A DNA stretch of 42,290 bases from Candidatus Komeilibacteria bacterium CG_4_10_14_0_2_um_filter_37_10 (GCA_002793075.1 PFPO01000046.1:1-42290); one strand, 5' to 3'; positions 1 through 8,245 are shown, numbered from the stretch's first letter. Made by a program: numbers and translations. The notes: generated from the sequence alone by a model not told the origin.

Positions 1-46
1 AGCAAGTCAGCATCGTGAAGATAAAAAAGAAAATCATGCGTTTCAT
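1..46 (-). CDS. Start of a lipoprotein-like gene (cut by window edge)
   Basis: Only the first 15 codons are inside the window, reading leftward from ATG at 46-44: MKRMIFFFIFTMLTC. A positively charged start, a hydrophobic run and then Leu-Thr-Cys look like a lipoprotein signal peptide with a lipobox-like end, so the product is probably exported and may be lipidated by the Lgt encoded at 17946. A good Shine-Dalgarno sequence (AGGAGA, 52-57) lies six bases before the ATG, and a near-consensus promoter lies at 142-170. The function of the mature protein cannot be seen. It could also be an ordinary signal-anchor protein whose Cys is coincidental. Confidence 0.55.
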   Translation of the reverse strand, partial: MKRMIFFFIFTMLTC

Positions 47-141
47 GAGGATCTCCTATAGTTTATGTTTATTTATTTGTTAATTTGCAAGTTATTGTCT
101 AGCCCAGAGGCTATGTTTTCTTATTTCCAGAATAGCACAAG

Positions 142-170
142 ATATTACACCGATCAAAGATTTTTGTCAA
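142..170 (-). promoter_or_regulatory. Sigma70-type promoter for the leftward gene at 46
   Basis: On the minus strand a perfect -35 TTGACA (170-165) is followed by a 17-base spacer and -10 TAATAT (147-142). Transcription would start near 135, giving a leader of about 90 bases before the ATG at 46. The palindromic repeat at 182-212 lies 11 bases upstream of the -35. Confidence 0.7.
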
Positions 171-181
171 GTCTTGGAGTT

Positions 182-212
182 CAACACCGGGAGTTGGCAA
201 CTCCTGGTGTTG
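182..212. promoter_or_regulatory. Two tandem 15-bp palindromes, operator-like
   Basis: CAACACCGGGAGTTG (182-196) and CAACTCCTGGTGTTG (198-212) each fit the palindrome CAACNCCNGGNGTTG and are spaced 16 bp start to start. The same motif with the same 16-bp spacing occurs at 8399-8429, and a single copy occurs at 21970. All three places lie next to a -35 box. The pair could also fold as one 15-bp hairpin, so an RNA or repeat-element role is possible. Confidence 0.5.
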
Positions 213-224
213 AATCTGCTGTCA

Positions 225-262
225 GATAGGGCATTGGGAATCGGGGGATCAGGTTAAGAGGG
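225..262. repeat. GGGAATCGG/GATCAGG minisatellite-like fragment
   Basis: The stretch contains GGGAATCGGGGGATCAGG. Similar text recurs at 560-610 and 33333-33362 between genes, and in-frame inside the giant gene at 24561-31100 (25940-26090, 26400-26570, 28520-28640). Confidence 0.4.
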
Positions 263-283
263 TGAAAGTTGAGTGCGTGTATT

Positions 284-530
284 AGTCGTTTGCCCGCCAA
301 AGGCGGGTCCGCCTCCTCGCCACGCTAGCGCTTTGGCGCAGCGGGCGGCGGAAGCTAACGCTCTGTGCTCTGGATTGCTTCACCCGCCTTTGGCGGGATT
401 CGCAATGACAGACGGCGGTGGATGTAGGAAACAATATTACGAATAAAAGAACAATACACGCTCAGACAAGCTGAGAGACTTCTCTCCCGCCTCTCGCGAG
501 AGGCGGGATCGAAGTGACAAATGGGTAATG
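284..530. repeat. Composite palindromic intergenic repeat, copy A
   Basis: No gene is seen here. Two modules are joined. The first (about 372-415), read on the minus strand, begins GTCATTGCGAATCCCGCC and ends GAAGCAATCC, with a GGCGGG-type hairpin between them. The second (416-530) contains GGTGGATGTAGGAAAC, the small hairpin CTCAGACAAGCTGAG, a CCCGCC...GGCGGG palindrome and GAAGTGACAAATGGG. Related copies lie at about 5936, 10547, 23698 and 33380. Both modules resemble the widespread GTCATTGCGA and GTCACTTCGA dispersed palindromes of bacterial genomes (recognised from memory, not searched). Confidence 0.7.
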
Positions 531-642
531 GCACGATAAGACATGCGGGTTTGAAGCTAGCGCTGGAATCAGGGCATAAGATAATCAGGGGATCAGGAAA
601 ACGGGTTAAAGAGAGGGCGTGACAAAAACGGGATGCGGATTG

Positions 643-671
643 TTGGCAAATGATGACTTTTTTAGTATAAT
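643..671 (+). promoter_or_regulatory. Promoter of the VirB6-like gene
   Basis: TTGGCA (643-648), a 17-base spacer and a perfect TATAAT (666-671) predict transcription from about 678. This lies inside the longer open frame that begins at 619, so the true start codon must be downstream; ATG 748 fits. Confidence 0.7.
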
Positions 672-710
672 ATTATTGTTCAGAACAATTAATTTTAAAC
701 ATCTGTCTAT

Positions 711-747
711 TTTGGCTTCAGCCAAATTTACGCGTCTAGTGAGACGC
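711..747 (+). promoter_or_regulatory. Two hairpins in the leader, the second touching the start codon
   Basis: TTTGGC-TTCA-GCCAAA (711-726) and GCGTCT-AGTG-AGACGC (732-747) are perfect 6-bp hairpins. The second ends at the base before ATG 748. There is no Shine-Dalgarno sequence, so the folded RNA may set or limit initiation. Confidence 0.5.
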
Positions 748-3700
748 ATGTTTTCTCAAAAAAGAAACCAAGTTATCTTGGCCAGTTTGTTATTACTGGT
801 CTTTTTAATCGTGCCGAATCTGGCTTATGCGGGCATTGGCGCCTTTGTAAATAGTATTGTTGGCTGGTTAGGTAGTTTATTATTGCAGTTTATTGGCATG
901 ATCATAACATTGGTTTTGGCTGTTTTAACCAACGTGGCATCATTCAATGATTTTATTTACGCACCAGCTGTAGTCACTGGCTGGGTGCTAGTTCGCGATG
1001 TTTGTAACATGTTTTTTATCGTGATGTTGTTGATTATTTCCATTGCCACGGTGCTGGGAATTGATAGTTATAGCTATAAAAATACTTTGAAGAAATTGAT
1101 TTATATGGCCGTGCTGATTAATTTTTCCAAAACGATCAGCGGTTTTTTGATTGATGTATCACAAGTGGTGATGTTGACTTTTGTGGCGGCTTTTCAGGAT
1201 ATGTTAGCTGTCGGTTTTATTGAAGCTTTCAAAATTAATAATATGTTGTCGCAGACAACAACGATTGATCCTAACTCTGGTGAAGAAACAGCCAGCGACA
1301 ATTTAACCATTTCTTTAGGTATTATTTTTTCAGTAGTGATTGCCTTCATCCTTTTGTTAGTATTGATTGCCATGACGGTCATGTTAGTTGTCAGAATTGT
1401 GACTTTATGGATCTTGATCGTCTTGTCGCCATTGGCTTATTTATTTTCCGCCATTCCCGGTAAATTTAGCGCGTATAGCAGCACTTGGTGGAAAAAATTT
1501 AGCGAACAGCTAGTCTTTGGACCAGCTTTAGCATTTTTTCTGTGGTTAACTTTATCAGTTGTGGCGCAGAGCGGAAATAATTTTTCTGATGCTAAGGACT
1601 ATGTGTCACAAACAGCAGGTAATGGAATTTTATCTAACACCAATTATATCTTGCAGTACATGATCGGTTTGGCGATGTTGATTATTGGCATGAATACTGC
1701 CAAGGAGATGGGCGGTGCTGCTGGTCAGATGGGCGGAAAAGCTTTTGCTGGGATGAAGGGCTTGTCGCAAAAGGGTGCGAAGATGCTAGGATCAGGCGCT
1801 AGTCGATTGGGTGAGGCCACGACTCGTGGCGGATTGAATTTAGCCAACAAAGTCGGTGGTGGATTTGCTGCTGGCGGAACTATGCAATTAGCCAAAACAG
1901 TTCTTAATGATCGTAAACAAATGAGAAAAGATAAGTCCGCTGCCAAGTGGACGGATCGTTTGGATAAGATGGGCTTCAAAGACAAAAGTTATCAAGCTTT
2001 GGGGGATATGGCTCAGAAGTGGGATGATAAGGGTCAAAGAATTAAAACAACTGCTTTGCGTGGTGGAACAAGCGGTGTAGCTGCTATGGCCGGCACAGCG
2101 GCATTAGGCGGCGGTGCATTATCAATAGCTGGTGCTTTTGCTGCCCCAGTAGCTGCTGGTTATGTAGCAACTAACGCTATTTTTGGTAAAAACAGTGCTT
2201 TCCGTGCGGCAGTCAATAAGAAAAACGCTGCCAGGAAAAACGCTGAAGATAAACGTAAAGAAGTTGGTAATGGAGTATTGAAAAATAGTGGATTGGTTTT
2301 TGATAAAGACAATGCTATTAAACCAGGAGCAGCTGGTGTCATGTATGGCGATGAAGATTTTACCAAACGAGATATGCCAACACAGGAGAAAGATTGGCAA
2401 AGAGAATATACTGCACGAGTTGATGATGTCAAAGGAGCAAAGAATTTATCGCAAGCTAAAGATAAGCAAATGACGTTAAATAGGTTTATTGAGGGTGCAG
2501 CGTGGCAAATGAAAACAAATCCAACTAAGTCAACCGCCTTAAAGGAAGCGTGGGATAATACCATTTCCAAAGATAGTAGGTATGTTGCCGATGAAAAATT
2601 AAGAGATATTGATGACGCCGATGATATTAAAGACGAATTCGGAAATGGTAAATTAAGTAGCAATACCAGTGTTGATGTTAGTAAGATAAAGACATCCAAA
2701 TCTGATTATCTGAAAGATAAAGATATTGAACGGGCCAATAATACTGCAGAGCAGCTAGCTAGTGGGGAAAACATTGAGGGTATAGTTGGTACGGAAGTGA
2801 AAAATAGCGCGGGTATTGGCGGCTGGAAGATTGAGAAGTTGGAGGCAGACAATGTTATTATCAGTAACGGCCAGGGCGTAACTGAGACAATGAAAAAAGA
2901 AGATTTTGTTCGGGAGAACGCCCCAGCTATGGCCGATAATTTTTATGGTAAAGAATACAATAAATTATCCGAGGTGGAAAAACAAGATATTTTATCACCA
3001 GCAGAATATGATAAATTTGCTAAGCAGCAACCACTTTCTTATGATGGTGTAACTATGGGTTCTTTGAAGAATGATCAAAGACCAGAAAATATTATTGCTG
3101 CTGTTAGTATGGATAAGCTCAATGAAAGAACAGGAATGAATTTGCAAGGAGTTGGTGCTCATTTGCGTGGTGAAGAAGCATTAGTAGCAGCCAGAGGTAT
3201 GAAAGGGATGATTAGTGAACAAAAAGAAGATTTACAAACAGCATCTACCAATAAAGACCTGGGGATAGCCTTAAGGAATTTTGGTATTACCGTACCGCAT
3301 GGTAAGGACGGTAAAGAAGTTGATCTCTTGCAGATGCGTGAACAAGCTCAAGAATTATATAATACTCCAGGCTCGGGCGAGGAAAAGATGAAGAAGGTAA
3401 CGGATTTAGAAAAGAAACAAGTTGCTTATGATAAAGTCCAAGCTAAACATGACGAGCATCAGCAGTATGAATACATGATCAATCAGGGTATGGATCTGGG
3501 CGCTGAAGGGCAAGCTCGTTATGAAGCAACTACGCTATCGGCTGAGGAGCAAGAAATTTTGAAGAGTGGTTCCTTAACGCCTGAGGAAAAGAAGGTGCTA
3601 GATAATGATCCGCGTAAAAATGTGATTTATCAGCAGTTAATCGGCGCCGATAATGCCGTCAAAACACTTTCCGATGAAGAATATGTGGCCAATAACGGTA

Positions 3701-4989
3701 TCTCCCTAAAGAATAAGGTTGCTAGCGGCGCAGTAACAGGCAAGGATACTACCTATCATGAATTTGGTCATGCCTTAATAGAAAAGAATGATCCGACAGG
3801 GCAGGTGCAAAAAGATTTTTGGAATAGCTTAACGCATGATGATCAAGCAAAGGCTAAGCAGCACATTGAGCAAACACGCGGTAAAGCTAACTTTGCTAAG
3901 ATGAACGAGCAAGACATTGCTAAGGAGTACTTTAATGATGCTTTGGTGAATGAAACCAAACCCGGTGGCCCGGCCACTGATCAACCGCGATTACCCGAAA
4001 GTATGAGGAAGAGAATTGAAGTAGGTACTAGTACTGTGCCAATGGCTGAAAAGGCCAAGAGTTTCTTGGAGCGACGAGCTGAAAAAAATGACTATAAGCA
4101 AGAACAAAAGAAGGCTAGTAATTATGACGCCGAGCAACATGAAAAAGAGAAAGCTAAATATTATGATAAGGTTGAGCAAATAAATAAAGTACGGTCGGAA
4201 CAACAGCAAACCAATGTGACAAGTGCTAAGAAAGTGACTGATTATAATGACAATAGTCGTGGTGCCTCGGCCATTGCCTCGGCCCTGCGAACTGACAAGA
4301 GTATCAATCCTAACGATTTGCTGGGCATTCAAGGATTAGAAAAGATTAAAGGAATATTGAAAAATAGCGGTGCTGTTAGTAATGATTTGAATTTAGAATC
4401 TGTCGCTCAAGAGTTACAAGAAAGCATTAAAGCCAAATCCGAGAGTGCCGGCGGTCAGCTGACTGGGCAAGATGCTTTTAAAGATCTGTTAAAGCAAAGT
4501 AGTGATTATGCAAAATTTGCCGCAGATGAGGTTAAAGTTAATCAACTGTCAAACCAGGATTATGATAAAGAGATTAGTAGTCTTTCAGCTAAGGCAGCTA
4601 AGGATAAAACAAAATTGGATAGTCAGGCGCAAATGAACAAAACTTTTCAGTCTCAACAGCAAACCGAATCGACAGCTGCCGAAGAAAAGAAAGAAACTAG
4701 GGCCAGCACCAAATCCGACACTAAGGGTAGTACCCCAGAGATTAATATTGATTTGAGTGGCACGGAAAAAGGACTTGAGGATATTAAAAATGCCACTAAG
4801 GATTTAGGTAAAGACACTACGGGCATGGGCAAGGACATAGCTGACAGTATTAGACGTGGCAGTGAGACAACGGCTAGAAGTCAGAATACGAGAAACTTTG
4901 TGGATTTTATGCGCGATAAGAAATTAAATAAGAAGATGGATCAAATCAATAAGAATAGTCAGACTGATAAAACGAAAGATAAAAAGTAA
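748..4989 (+). CDS. VirB6/TrbL-like membrane protein with large soluble tail containing HExxH
   Basis: The 1413-residue product starts with a hydrophobic export segment ending near PNLAYA. Several membrane segments follow over about residues 25-350, including a VRIVTLWILIVLSPLAY-type stretch and a GKFSAYSSTWWKKF loop typical of VirB6/TrbL-like channel proteins of type IV secretion systems in CPR bacteria. After an Ala/Gly-rich linker, the remaining ~1000 residues are charged and soluble. They contain YHEFGHAL (H1004-E1005-x-x-H1008), a zinc-metallopeptidase signature, and 52 residues later an acidic EYFNDAL (E1060) that could supply the third ligand. The C-terminus is low-complexity and Lys/Gln-rich. 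I chose ATG 748 rather than the upstream frame start at 619 because the promoter at 643-671 lies between them. Whether the tail is an active peptidase, and whether a full secretion system exists, cannot be seen from this window. Confidence 0.75.
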   Translation: MFSQKRNQVILASLLLLVFLIVPNLAYAGIGAFVNSIVGWLGSLLLQFIGMIITLVLAVLTNVASFNDFIYAPAVVTGWVLVRDVCNMFFIVMLLIISIATVLGIDSYSYKNTLKKLIYMAVLINFSKTISGFLIDVSQVVMLTFVAAFQDMLAVGFIEAFKINNMLSQTTTIDPNSGEETASDNLTISLGIIFSVVIAFILLLVLIAMTVMLVVRIVTLWILIVLSPLAYLFSAIPGKFSAYSSTWWKKFSEQLVFGPALAFFLWLTLSVVAQSGNNFSDAKDYVSQTAGNGILSNTNYILQYMIGLAMLIIGMNTAKEMGGAAGQMGGKAFAGMKGLSQKGAKMLGSGASRLGEATTRGGLNLANKVGGGFAAGGTMQLAKTVLNDRKQMRKDKSAAKWTDRLDKMGFKDKSYQALGDMAQKWDDKGQRIKTTALRGGTSGVAAMAGTAALGGGALSIAGAFAAPVAAGYVATNAIFGKNSAFRAAVNKKNAARKNAEDKRKEVGNGVLKNSGLVFDKDNAIKPGAAGVMYGDEDFTKRDMPTQEKDWQREYTARVDDVKGAKNLSQAKDKQMTLNRFIEGAAWQMKTNPTKSTALKEAWDNTISKDSRYVADEKLRDIDDADDIKDEFGNGKLSSNTSVDVSKIKTSKSDYLKDKDIERANNTAEQLASGENIEGIVGTEVKNSAGIGGWKIEKLEADNVIISNGQGVTETMKKEDFVRENAPAMADNFYGKEYNKLSEVEKQDILSPAEYDKFAKQQPLSYDGVTMGSLKNDQRPENIIAAVSMDKLNERTGMNLQGVGAHLRGEEALVAARGMKGMISEQKEDLQTASTNKDLGIALRNFGITVPHGKDGKEVDLLQMREQAQELYNTPGSGEEKMKKVTDLEKKQVAYDKVQAKHDEHQQYEYMINQGMDLGAEGQARYEATTLSAEEQEILKSGSLTPEEKKVLDNDPRKNVIYQQLIGADNAVKTLSDEEYVANNGISLKNKVASGAVTGKDTTYHEFGHALIEKNDPTGQVQKDFWNSLTHDDQAKAKQHIEQTRGKANFAKMNEQDIAKEYFNDALVNETKPGGPATDQPRLPESMRKRIEVGTSTVPMAEKAKSFLERRAEKNDYKQEQKKASNYDAEQHEKEKAKYYDKVEQINKVRSEQQQTNVTSAKKVTDYNDNSRGASAIASALRTDKSINPNDLLGIQGLEKIKGILKNSGAVSNDLNLESVAQELQESIKAKSESAGGQLTGQDAFKDLLKQSSDYAKFAADEVKVNQLSNQDYDKEISSLSAKAAKDKTKLDSQAQMNKTFQSQQQTESTAAEEKKETRASTKSDTKGSTPEINIDLSGTEKGLEDIKNATKDLGKDTTGMGKDIADSIRRGSETTARSQNTRNFVDFMRDKKLNKKMDQINKNSQTDKTKDKK

Positions 4990-5006
4990 TTCAGAGAACT
5001 AAGTTT

Positions 5007-5858
5007 ATGCAAGACCAAGAAGCAATTAAAAATTTTTTTAAGCAGCCAACGGTTAAATCAGCGCTGGTGCTTTTAACATTACGCTATCATTTGTCCGTAA
5101 CTGAATTGTTGCAGTTAATCCTCAGTGACACATTGGATTGGATGGAAGTTGCTGACTTTTTGCAAACAGAATATGGCGTTGCGCCAGTTGAAGCGCAAGA
5201 ATTGCAAGAAAAGATGAGAGAAAATTTCCAAGCTAACTTCTTATTGTTTCTTGAAGATCAGGACGAATTTTTAAATAATTATACTAATGAAGCAGTGGCG
5301 TCTGATGAACAGATAGAAAAAATGATTGTCGCTGAGGAACGAAAATTGAACAAAGAAAAATGGTTGAATTTTATCCAGAGTAGTGAATTCTCTAAAAACA
5401 TAGCTGATTTAGAACGAGCAGCTGGTCAAAATTGGCCGGCCATTTATGATTATTTATGGAGCAATTTGGGACTAAATAAAACGCCGGAAGTTATTATTAT
5501 TTTGTACTACTTAGCAAGTAAGGATAAATTATCTGCACTTTGGCAGGACGATCATCGTTTTCATGGTATTTTGCAAAAACAGCTTTCCTTTTCTTATAGT
5601 GCTGGTGTGGTCAGAAAGCTGATGCAGGAAAAAATTAACTGTCCAATTTTAGCGCAAGCACTCAGAATGGTTTTGGTAGATAAGTTAGAACTTAATAAGC
5701 ACGAAGGGGCAATGTTGGCGCTGTCGATTACTAATAGTTTGCCAATTAGTATTAAGAGACAATATGTACCAATGGTTTATTGGGATGAAACTGCTGGAGA
5801 GTGGCAATGGACTCAGTTTATTATTAATCAAGATGGTGGTGTAACTATCCAAACTTAG
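5007..5858 (+). CDS. Uncharacterised soluble helical protein
   Basis: This 283-residue protein starts 17 bases after the VirB6-like gene and is probably co-transcribed with it. It has no signal peptide or membrane segment and is mostly predicted helix, with a charged stretch around residues 85-120 that includes EQIEKMIVAEERKLNKEKW. I do not recognise a family. The C-terminal ~60 residues (about KRQYVPMVYWDETAGEWQW) look like a small beta-rich end. Its position suggests a cytoplasmic partner of the membrane protein, but that is inference. A terminator follows at 5889. Confidence 0.65.
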   Translation: MQDQEAIKNFFKQPTVKSALVLLTLRYHLSVTELLQLILSDTLDWMEVADFLQTEYGVAPVEAQELQEKMRENFQANFLLFLEDQDEFLNNYTNEAVASDEQIEKMIVAEERKLNKEKWLNFIQSSEFSKNIADLERAAGQNWPAIYDYLWSNLGLNKTPEVIIILYYLASKDKLSALWQDDHRFHGILQKQLSFSYSAGVVRKLMQEKINCPILAQALRMVLVDKLELNKHEGAMLALSITNSLPISIKRQYVPMVYWDETAGEWQWTQFIINQDGGVTIQT

Positions 5859-5888
5859 ATAAGCCAAGTTATTTATTTGTCATATTTA

Positions 5889-5914
5889 ACAAGTTTAGTA
5901 GACTCGTTTTTTTT
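5889..5914 (+). terminator. Intrinsic terminator after the 5007-5858 gene
   Basis: ACAAGTTT (5889-5896), a 3-base loop and AGACTCGT (5900-5907) form a stem with one mismatch, followed by a run of eight T. Confidence 0.55.
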
Positions 5915-5935
5915 ATATAATTCAGCAGTGTTAGT

Positions 5936-6411
5936 TAGGTAATGACAGACGTTTGTTGGGCTTAGCGCTCGGGCTCTGGCTACACAAAGCCTTTGTCACT
6001 TCGACGATCCAAGCCCCCCGTCCAGCCTTTCGCGAAAAGCTGGACAAGCGAAGGGCTGGAGAGGAGAAGTCTCTCGCGCATGCGAGAAAATGTTGTGTGC
6101 TTTCCCCGCCCCGTTTTACGGAGCGAGGTAGGTCACCAGCGATTGTTTGTAGTTGTCTGCATTGTACTGAATAACTAACGCTCACCACTCGCATCCTGCC
6201 TAGTGGCAGTCGCGAGAGATTTCTCCCCAGCCTTTCGCGAAAGGCTGGATCGAAATGATTAGACGGAACAGGCAAAAGGAAAAGGAGAAAAATATTATTA
6301 AATAACAATTGACACTGAATCGTCGAAGTGACAAATGGGACGTGGTTCATCCGCTTTGTCAAACGGGGCGGATTATCGTCTCTCGGTATATAGTTTTATA
6401 TTGTTCGACGA
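5936..6411. repeat. Composite palindromic intergenic repeat, copy B
   Basis: This gap between convergent genes holds repeat modules and no credible gene. It contains TTTGTCACTTCGACGATCC with nested AGCCTTTCGCGAAA palindromes, a degenerate middle (about 6080-6200), a second AGCCTTTCGCGAAAGGCT hairpin (about 6228-6250), and GAAGTGACAAATGGG near 6326. Its right end, read on the minus strand, is ATCGTCGAACAATATAAAAC...GAGACGATAATCCGCC. This starts at the T-tract of the efp terminator and matches copy D. Confidence 0.7.
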
Positions 6412-6450
6412 TAAAAAAACAGAGTTAGTATAAATAACCCTGCTTTTTTT
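6412..6450 (-). terminator. Terminator of the rpsF-ssb-rpsR-efp operon (bidirectional)
   Basis: On the minus strand CAGGGTTA and TAACTCTG (6442-6435 and 6427-6420) pair with one G-U, followed by T7. The plus strand also ends in seven T (6444-6450), so it can stop both directions. Confidence 0.7.
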
Positions 6451-6460
6451 GAATAATAAT

Positions 6461-7018
6461 TTAGACTCTTTCGCCGTATTCGCCAGTTTCGGTATTTACT
6501 CGGATGACATCGCCCTCGTTAATAAATAGCGGCGCTTTGATCTGGGCGCCAGATTCTAGGGTAATCATTTTAGATGCTGAGCCAGCCGTATCACCACGAA
6601 TGCCTGGTGGTGCTTCAGTAACTCTGAGCTCCACTTTGTTTGGTAGTTTGATTGATACCGGTCGATTATTAAAAATCATAGTATCAACAGTCAAACCGTC
6701 TTTTAAGAAGTTGGCCGCAAAACCGATTTCCTCGCTGGTCAATTCAAACTGTTCAAAACTTTCATTGTTCATAAAAAAATAAGTATCTTGATCGCGATAG
6801 AGAAAGTTAGCTTTTTGTCTTTGCAAGTCAGCTTCGTTGACGCGATCGCTACCACTGAAAGTTTTTTCTAGTACCTGACCGGTCATTAGATTTTTTAGTT
6901 TGGTGCGTAAGTTAGCTCCACCGCGTCCCACTTTGATGTGTTGCGTTAGGACCACTTGGTATGGCTGATTATTAATATCAACCATCACGCCCAGTTTTAT
7001 TTCGCTCATTGACAACAT
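6461..7018 (-). CDS. efp: Translation elongation factor P
   Basis: The 185-residue product has the standard three-domain EF-P length and ends in the expected NTETGEYGERV. EF-P binds between the ribosomal P and E sites and relieves stalling at proline runs. At the domain I loop tip, where many EF-Ps carry a modified Lys, this protein has GRGGA (Arg32 counted from MLSM). Arg at this site is known from rhamnosylated EF-Ps, but Arg-type loops also occur without that system and no modification enzyme is in the window. Two starts are possible, ATG 7018 or ATG 7009 (MSEIK). A TAAAAT box lies exactly six bases upstream of ATG 7018, which would make the mRNA leaderless. It is the last gene of the rpsF cluster, 57 bases after rpsR. 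Confidence 0.95.
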   Translation of the reverse strand: MLSMSEIKLGVMVDINNQPYQVVLTQHIKVGRGGANLRTKLKNLMTGQVLEKTFSGSDRVNEADLQRQKANFLYRDQDTYFFMNNESFEQFELTSEEIGFAANFLKDGLTVDTMIFNNRPVSIKLPNKVELRVTEAPPGIRGDTAGSASKMITLESGAQIKAPLFINEGDVIRVNTETGEYGERV

Positions 7019-7024
7019 AATAGT

Positions 7025-7030
7025 ATTTTA
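7025..7030 (-). promoter_or_regulatory. Candidate -10 box of efp, leaderless arrangement
   Basis: TAAAAT on the minus strand is followed by six bases and ATG 7018. The -35 region 17 bases upstream (TTACTA) is weak. The spacing equals that at pilD, smpB and the methyltransferase gene. Confidence 0.4.
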
Positions 7031-7075
7031 TCAGGAGTTAATAAAATTAGTAACTAACTAATAAGTAGTAAGTTG

Positions 7076-7315
7076 CTATTTTGAGGTATAGGGGAGTAAA
7101 GACAGATAGCGAGCTCTTTTCACGGCTTGCGCTAATTGTCTTTGATGAGGAGAGCAGACGCCACTACGTTGACGTGGGGCGATTTTGCCATAGGAAGATA
7201 AAAATTTTTGAATGATTTGAATATTTTTATAGTCAACCTCTTTGATAGCATTAGTACAAAAATAGCAGTATTTTTTAATTGGTTTAGCATTGTTGGCTTT
7301 GTTCATTGTTTTCAT
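7076..7315 (-). CDS. rpsR: 30S ribosomal protein S18
   Basis: The 79-residue protein carries KYCYFC near the N-terminus and the conserved GKIAPRQRSGVCSPHQRQLAQAVKRAR core of S18, which binds the 16S rRNA platform as a pair with S6. The two Cys of CYFC together with Cys and His of GVCSPHQ could form a zinc site, the C+ form of S18. The gene follows ssb by 15 bases, the classic rpsF-ssb-rpsR order. The start could be the first or second Met (MKTMNK); no strong Shine-Dalgarno sequence is visible. Confidence 0.95.
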   Translation of the reverse strand: MKTMNKANNAKPIKKYCYFCTNAIKEVDYKNIQIIQKFLSSYGKIAPRQRSGVCSPHQRQLAQAVKRARYLSLLPYTSK

Positions 7316-7330
7316 GATGGTGATGATAGT

Positions 7331-7756
7331 TTAAAAAGGTATGTCCTCAACATTGATTTCTTCGTCAAGGTTGTTATCGGCGGGCGCTGCTGGTTCTTCC
7401 TCAGTAGTAGCGCTACCAGCGCCACTGCCTTTGGAGTCGAGCATGATTAAATTTTCTAAGACAACTTCTGTGCGGTATTTTTTAACACCACTTTGATCTT
7501 CCCAACTTCTTGTTTGTAAGCGTCCTTCCACATAAAGACGACTGCCTTTATGTAAATACTTTTGACAAATTTCCGCTAATTTACGCCAGGCAATAACATT
7601 GTGAAATTCACTGCGCTCTTGGCGTTGGCCACTTTTGTCACTCCAAGAAAAATTGGTAGCAATAGAAAGATTGGCATTTTGTTCACCACTCGTTGTTGTT
7701 CTAATTTCTGGATCCCGAGTGAGACGGCCGATAATCATTACTTTGTTGAGGTCCAT
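7331..7756 (-). CDS. ssb: Single-stranded DNA-binding protein
   Basis: The 141-residue protein begins MDLNKVMIIGRLTRDPEIR and continues with the OB-fold signature WSDKSGQRQERSEFHNVIAW and KGSRLYVEGRLQTRSWED. The C-terminal third is a short acidic linker ending EINVEDIPF. This Asp-Ile-Pro-Phe tail is the conserved hook by which SSB recruits other replication and repair proteins. SSB coats single-stranded DNA during replication and repair. It is encoded between rpsF and rpsR as in most bacteria, 36 bases after the rpsF stop. Confidence 0.96.
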   Translation of the reverse strand: MDLNKVMIIGRLTRDPEIRTTTSGEQNANLSIATNFSWSDKSGQRQERSEFHNVIAWRKLAEICQKYLHKGSRLYVEGRLQTRSWEDQSGVKKYRTEVVLENLIMLDSKGSGAGSATTEEEPAAPADNNLDEEINVEDIPF

Positions 7757-7792
7757 AAGGATGAAATTAATTTGTTAGATGAAGTTTATTAG

Positions 7793-8245
7793 TTATTTGA
7801 TAAGATCATCAGATTCCAAAATGCGATCTAATTTCTCATCGAGGTCTTCTAAACTTACTTTTTGTGTTACCTTCTCCGGTTTGCTCTCTTCCTCAATTTC
7901 TTTATCAATGGAAGCTCGGGCTCGGTCTTGGTGTTCTTTTTCCTCGTTGGTTAACTCTTTTTTAATCGTTAACAAAAAGCGCAACACATTATTGTTGAGT
8001 TTTAATTGTTCATCGATTTTACTAACGAAGGAAGGCTCGACATTAAATTCCACCACTTCATAATAGCCGTGGCGAACTTTATTAATTAAGTAAGCTAACT
8101 TTTTTTTGCCTAACGATTGGCGGTCAGTGATCAGAGCGGAGTTTTTTTCCAAGAGATCAATAATCTCTTTTTTTGTTTGCTCATGCTCATTTTCTGGTAC
8201 TGCCGTAGAAATAATATAGGTTAGTTCGTAATGTTTTTTGTCCAT
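7793..8245 (-). CDS. rpsF: 30S ribosomal protein S6
   Basis: From ATG 8245 the product is 150 residues: KHYELTYIISTAVPENE opens the ferredoxin-like S6 fold, with LGKKKLAYLINKVRHGYYEVVEF as the second conserved block. A charged tail (KEIEEESKPEKV...) extends about 45 residues beyond the usual ~100-residue core. The open frame runs upstream to 8401, but those 52 codons do not resemble S6. GGTGAG stands ten bases before ATG 8245, so the shorter start is preferred. The upstream frame overlaps a structured leader. It is the first gene of the operon with ssb, rpsR and efp. Confidence 0.93.
   Translation of the reverse strand: MDKKHYELTYIISTAVPENEHEQTKKEIIDLLEKNSALITDRQSLGKKKLAYLINKVRHGYYEVVEFNVEPSFVSKIDEQLKLNNNVLRFLLTIKKELTNEEKEHQDRARASIDKEIEEESKPEKVTQKVSLEDLDEKLDRILESDDLIK

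Noticed and set aside
5953-6362. Open frames of 60-140 codons on both strands in the repeat gaps (also near 10780-11115, 33343-33956 and 23626-23841)
   Set aside because: They translate palindromic repeat modules, overlap each other on both strands and have no ribosome sites or family-like sequence.
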